From contig WWBZ02000001.1 of assembly GCA_011503125.2 (NCBI GenBank), forward strand, positions 4,588,001-4,652,000: DNA of 64,000 nt, read 5' to 3'. Position numbers and translations under genes: made by a program. The DNA is from Botryosphaeria dothidea (Eukaryota; Ascomycota; Dothideomycetes; Botryosphaeriales; Botryosphaeriaceae). The notes below the pieces were generated by a model. That model made no database searches and was not told the origin of the DNA. It worked only from the letters and a program-made list of their open reading frames with translations. Numbering within the stretch: position 1 is the stretch's first letter; each line of letters starts with the position of its first letter. Shown here one piece after another: positions 59,190 through 64,000 of the stretch.

Positions 59190-60860
59190 AGCGACTTACT
59201 TCTAGGACTAGAAGTTTTCCGACTCGCTATTAGAGTTAAGTTCCTTAATACTCTAGATATACGCGAACCTAGCGCGGTTATTATTAAAATAGTAGGTATT
59301 AGATATAAAGTAGCCTAAGCCTCTATAGCTACGGCAGCGTCCCTACCTCGTTATTACGAGGTATTCCTCGTCTAATAGCTTTAAGAGTTTTAGCTTAGGC
59401 TTATACTATAGTCTAATCTAGTCTCTTAGTTTAGTAGTAGTAGGTATACGGCTCTATTAGCTATCTTAGTCTATATTACCGCTTCTAGTTCTATTCTAGC
59501 GGCTAAGGTTATCTTAAGTAGGTTTCTAGTTATAGATAGGCTTAGTACGATCTCTTTTAGGATTATTACTATTATTTATTCTTTTATTAGAACGGATATT
59601 TATAGACTTAATCTCTTAACGACGATATTCGGCCTTACGAAGAGTTTTAAGTAGCTATTCGAGAGAGATAAAGGTAAGAGTAGCTACTAAGAGGGCTAAG
59701 CTAATAGAAATACTATTCTATATCTTATCGATCTTCTCTTCTTTAGTTAGATTAGTAAGAAACTAGAGTATATATAGGCGGGCGTAGTAGAAGTCTACCG
59801 TCTCTTTCTCGCTTTATCTAGTAAGAATAAGGTTATTAGTAGCTTTTTTCTTTGCGATATCTATTCTATATATCTTTCCTAGCTTTTCTAAGAAATCTAG
59901 GGCTATCTAGTAGCTACTAATATACGGGCGTATTATAGTAGTAATTAAATTAGTAAGGCGAGAGTAGATATAGCGAATTATTAGCTTCTAATTTCCTTTA
60001 AAGAAGTCCTCTTCGACTTTAAACTTAAAGATTATATTATTCTTAAAGTTAACGAAAGTATAGATATTAGTAGAGATAAGCTTATTAATATCTTCTATAA
60101 GTATTTTACGTAAGCTCTAATAAAGAAGGGTTCGCTATAAGGTAATAGTTTCTTTCCTTAGTTAACGTTTCTAGTTAAGGCTACGAATATTAGTACTAGG
60201 GAGGGTATCTTTATAATAGTTAGCGATATTCTTAGTTAGAAGGTTGTTTTCTTAGATAAGCCGGCTAATCTTATCGTTACTTTCCTTAATAACTCTATTA
60301 GATCTAGCGATTATCTTCTTATAGGTCTATTTAAGTTTCTTATACTTATTCTAAAGAGAGACGTAGGCTATATACTCTTTACTAGTAGCTATTTAAGTAA
60401 CTTAGAGAACGTAGTAGAACTTAGTACGCTAGTTTACTATTACTATAGTATACTAGTTATAGAAGATATATTCGTTAGGCTAGCGAATAGAGTCGAGTCC
60501 GTAGTTACTTAGTATTCCGGGGTTAATAGTAAGATTAAGATCCGTGGCTAATAAATATATAAGTTCTTCGGGTTCTAGGTTTCTGCGTAAGGTAGTACGA
60601 CGTAAGATAGAACCGGTAGCTTAACTTTACTAGTCTAAGGTATTAGGAAAGCTCTAAAATAGAATAGTACTACTTATAAACTCGTTAAGGTTCTAGCTAG
60701 GTCCCCTAACTATATTACTAAATAATTCTTCTTTATTATCGCTTAGGTAAATAGAAGTAGTACTAGCGATACTACTAGTACGGCTACGGGTATAGCTTAT
60801 AGGGAATAGGCTTTATTACGCTATAATCTTCGCTAATTATTCTAGTTTTTAGAGTAGTTT
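59190..60860 (-). pseudogene. Gypsy K gag with zinc knuckle
   Basis: An unsplit version of the K2 gag. It has the coiled-coil-like Lys/Asn-rich part (about 60,210-60,345) and a knuckle at about 59,293-59,340, in which the first Cys survives and the others and the His read Tyr. Confidence 0.75.
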
Positions 60861-61117
60861 AACTCGTGTTTCGGGTGAAACTCTAAAGAGATTAGTGCGG
60901 GATTAACGAGAATCTTCGTATCTTATTAAAGAAGATAGATTTTCTATAATTATACTATTGTTTCTCTAATAGTATAGGTTTTAATATTTCTAAGTTACTT
61001 ATCGTAGAATATTAGTATTATTAAGTTCTAGTTATAGGTTATCGAGTTTAGGTTCTAGTTAATAGTACGGGTATCGGGTTATTAAGTTTAGGTTCCTTAT
61101 TAGTAGTATATAGATTA

Positions 61118-61349
61118 TATAAAGTAGTAAAGCCGAAATAATAGTATTACTTTTAACTAAAAATCTATATATAAGAAGAAAGAAAAGAGAGTCTAGAAAG
61201 AGAGGGCGAAGGGTAAATATATCTAGTCGCTTAGCGCTAGGCCCGTACTCTAGTACCTAACCGAGTTATCCTTAGTAAAGCTAGAGCCTCTAGTTACTAT
61301 TAAGTATCTACTTAGTTGCCTAGGGTAATAGCGCTTAAGAGGCCTAATA
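61118..61349 (-). repeat. Gypsy K 5' LTR (232 bp)
   Basis: Same ends as the other three K-family LTRs. It is followed by the duplicated ACTAC, after which LINE I resumes. Confidence 0.93.
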
Positions 61350-61354
61350 ACTAC

Positions 61355-62856
61355 GCCCTCTAAGGCTCTAGTAGAAGAAAGTAGACTAGAAAAGAACTAA
61401 TAATATACTCTAATTAAAGCTCGAATATCTTAAAATAGCCTCTCTTAATATTAAAGTAGACCTAGATTACTTTACTATACTACTCTAAAAGGCTATCTAA
61501 AGAATAATCTAAAAGACTATTTTAGTAGCGAGACCCTCGCTCTAGACCTCTATATAATAGATAAAGAAGTATTCGGACCTAGTATACTAGGTAAGAGTAG
61601 CTAAAAGAAAGTAGATAGCTATAGAAAGAGAGAAGGACTAGATAGTATACTAAACTATTACTAATAGTAAGAAGAGATAGATTAGAAGAAATAAAATAAA
61701 AGTATAGCGTAGAATAGTAGCTAAGATTACCTTAGACCTATCTATACTCTAGAAGCTCTTAAAGTAGATAAGAATAAAAGTACTAGAATCTCTAGCTCTA
61801 TCTTAGTTCCTACTCCTCTAGAAAGTAGATAAATAACTATATTACGATAACTAGTCTAAGGTAGAAATCCTTACTAACTAGTTCTCTCTATCTTCTAGAG
61901 CTACCGACCTCTTAGATTTAGATAGATATATATATCTAGTACTAGTAGAGATTTTCTAAGACCTTACTAAAGAGTAGATCCTCTATACTATTAAGAAGCT
62001 TCTCTTAGATAAGGTACTAGGCCTAGATAAAATTACTAATAGATTTCTAAAGTAATACGCTAAGATACTAAGGGGATTTCTTACTAGACTCTTTTAGAAA
62101 TATCTCGTACTTAGATACTACTCTAGATAGTTTAAAAGCTCTATTACTATAGTTCTTAGAAAACTATAGAGAGACGACTATACTAAAGCTAAGTTATTTA
62201 GGCTAATTACTTTACTTAATACGCTAAAAAAGCTACTTAAGAGGATTATAATAGATAGAATCTCTTAGGCTACTAAAGTATATAGTCTACTCTTTAATAT
62301 ATAGATAGAAGCTAGAAGAAATAGATCTATAGTAGTAGCTCTTAACCTACTTATAGAATAGATCTATACTATCTAGATATAAGACTTAGGGCTAGTAGCT
62401 TTAGTTCTTAGCCTAGATATTTCGAAAGTATATAACTACGTATTTTATAGAAGACTTCTCTATAATATAAGAATAGTAAAACTCCTAGAATAGGTAGAAA
62501 GATTTACTTAATTCTTTCTATAGGATCGTACTACTTAGCTATTCTTTGGAGACTTTACTAGTCTACTAATCTAGACCTTAACCGGGATTCTTTAGAAATT
62601 CTTACTATCGCCGATACTCTACCTATTCTTTATTTCTAATCTACTTATATAGCTACGTAGAGATAATACCTTCCCCCTTAGATTCGTCGATAATACTAAT
62701 ATTCTAATCTTTAGTAGATTTATAGAATAAAACTATAGAATACTAGAGGGAGTATATTAAATTTACGAGTACTAGGTAGCTATCTACGGGTTAGCTTTCT
62801 CGCCCGATAAGTATTATCTTATTTATTTTATAAGAAAACTAAGAAGATTTAATATA
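61355..62856 (+). pseudogene. LINE I ORF2 reverse transcriptase part
   Basis: Collinear with LINE A 9826-11320. It includes the LDKVLGLDKITNRFLK-type block (about 62,008-62,060) and the FVDN palm (62,683-62,694). It stops where LINE O is inserted. Many RIP stops. Confidence 0.82.
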
Positions 62857-64000
62857 GATAGATAGATAGATAAATTCATTTCTTCCCGATATAGTTCCCT
62901 TACGGGTCTATGCGGGGCTGGCTATCTATAGTTATTTTACACGAGGGGGAAAACCTTTTCGCCTGGCAAAAACCCCTCCTCTCTCTCTGGGCATGCTATC
63001 CTATACTAGTTCTTATTTTTCCTTCTTACTAGTAGCGGCTACTATAGCAGCCCTATATTTACCTGCTAGACCTATCTCTTTAGTCCTTATCCTCGTAGTT
63101 GTCCGGGTTCTAGTGGTCCTGGTGGTCCTAGTTGTCCTCCTAGTTCCTCTTCCTAGTTATCTTCCTATATTAGTTCCCTTACTAGGCTAAATTGCTTAAG
63201 CAGCCCTAGGCGTAAGAACTAGTCTATTGCTGCTTTAATCCCCTTCTTTATTAAGAGGAGGGAGTAGTAGTCCGTGGTTCCTGCCCTTTAGAGTATCTGT
63301 GCCCTGCCCTGTTGGAAGTGGGGGCAGAAGAGGAGGATATGCTTTGGGGTTTGTCTATGCTAGCCGCATAGACAGGTAGGACTAGAGTGCCCTGGCACCT
63401 TGCGCCTTAAGAGGAAGTCCTCTAGTCTAATATACTCTATACGTAGTAGGGTGGCGAGTGTGCTCTGTGGCTTGGATAGTTCGCTATAGATTTGTCTAAT
63501 TTTTAGGTTCTACTATATACTTTAGGCTACTAGCTTGTCTTATCTTCTCTAGCTAGTAGACTTTATCTATCTCTCCTTCTACTTATTCCTATATACTATA
63601 CGTAGCTTCGTTCGCTCCGGGAGACTCTAGTAGGTAGAGGGGTAGTAGTTAAGAAGTAAGTTTGCCTTTTTTCTAAGCAGGGTTCTTCTAGCAGGGCTAG
63701 TGGCGCCTCTAGTACTTAGAGTAGCCCGAGCTATCTATTTAATACTCTAGCAAGTTTCCTCTACTACTATCGCGACTAGGCTATTTCTAGCTCTAATAGC
63801 CTAGGCTAGTGCTAGTTCGTCTAGGTGTAGTAAGAGTAGGGGAATCCCTATCTTATGCTCTAAGGTTTATATGCTGGTTGACTTATACGCCCCTGAGATA
63901 GTGCGTAGGCACTGGTTTTAGATCTTCTTTAGTGGCTAGATAGTTGTTTTTCTCCACCCTAGGATTCCCTCTAGGGTATACTATACCCTATAGCCGTAGG
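62857..64000 (-). mobile_element. LINE O: LINE 3' part, open at the right edge, lightly mutated
   Basis: It starts with four GATA units (62857-62872) and the conserved 3' terminus, then the C-terminal finger region on the minus strand (about 63,290-63,380) and the thumb part of ORF2. It keeps many CA/TG. The insertion point in LINE I ends TTTAATATA; the second copy of the target duplication should lie outside the window. Confidence 0.92.

Larger units (their letters stand above)
54998..61349 (-). mobile_element. Gypsy K: uninterrupted copy of the K family inserted in LINE I
   Basis: 6352 bp, flanked by ACTAC. Two 232-bp LTRs (54998-55229, 61118-61349) are the same length as those of K2. Gag-pol reads on the minus strand without large insertions, so K is the intact reference for K2. 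RIP is heavy but slightly lighter than in K2 in parts. Confidence 0.96.
52722..62856 (+). mobile_element. LINE I: 5'-complete LINE inserted in LINE H, interrupted by gypsy K and LINE O
   Basis: The 5' terminus (AAAAAAATATAACTACGC) is at 52722. ORF1, the ORF2 endonuclease, gypsy K, and then the reverse transcriptase up to 62856 follow, where LINE O starts. The 3' part must lie right of LINE O, outside the window. ACTAC is duplicated around gypsy K (54993-54997 and 61350-61354). Heavy RIP. Confidence 0.9.

Overview
The window looks like heterochromatic DNA from a filamentous ascomycete fungus. It is a nested stack of dead retrotransposons, and I found no host gene and no RNA gene. The main evidence is base composition. 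Over most of the window CA and TG dinucleotides are almost gone while TA, CG, CC and CT remain. For example, bases 1-180 contain one CA and no TG. That is the mark of repeat-induced point mutation (RIP, CpA to TpA on both strands), and it explains why nearly every old Gln, Trp, Cys and His codon now reads as a stop or Tyr.

Five families can be separated. (1) A Tad1-like non-LTR element, called LINE here, with ORF1 (three CCHC boxes), ORF2 (endonuclease, reverse transcriptase, C-terminal Cys/His finger) and a GATA/TATC tail. There are at least eleven copies (LINE-1, A, B, C, D, E, F, G, H, I, O), and full-length copies are about 5.13-5.14 kb. (2) Gypsy L, a chromodomain element with LTRs of about 401 bp, broken into four blocks by later insertions. 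(3) Gypsy K, with 232-bp LTRs, in two copies: K2 on + and K on -. (4) Gypsy M, a less mutated chromodomain element with LTRs of about 392-396 bp. (5) Copia N, with 239-bp LTRs and one gag-pol frame.

Layout: 1-3680 LINE-1 (+); 3681-4554 LINE C (-); 4573-12676 LINE A (+) with LINE B (-) inserted at 6410-9370; 12681-46695 gypsy L. Inside L lie copia N (15310-20691), gypsy K2 (21818-34028, itself carrying gypsy M at 23430-29251), and the cluster of LINE D, E and F (34149-43104). After L come a second partial L leader (46696-46913), LINE H interrupted by LINE G (46965-52107), LINE I (52722-62856) interrupted by gypsy K (54998-61349), and LINE O (62857 to the window end, -).

Target-site duplications fix most of the insertion order: L, then K2, then M; L, then N; L, then D, then E, with F at the same site as D; A then B; H then G; I then K; I then O. 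In nearly every host/guest pair the guest keeps more CA/TG than its host, so RIP load and nesting order agree. No element can make a complete protein. The best-preserved coding stretches are the RT/C-terminal part of LINE-1 (about 1890-3240), copia N, gypsy M and LINE F. I did not find a new functional system. The most unusual signals are three tandem copies of one LINE target site around D and F, a RIP-free patch inside a heavily mutated LINE, and the repeated loss of the same catalytic Asp in reverse transcriptases of different families.
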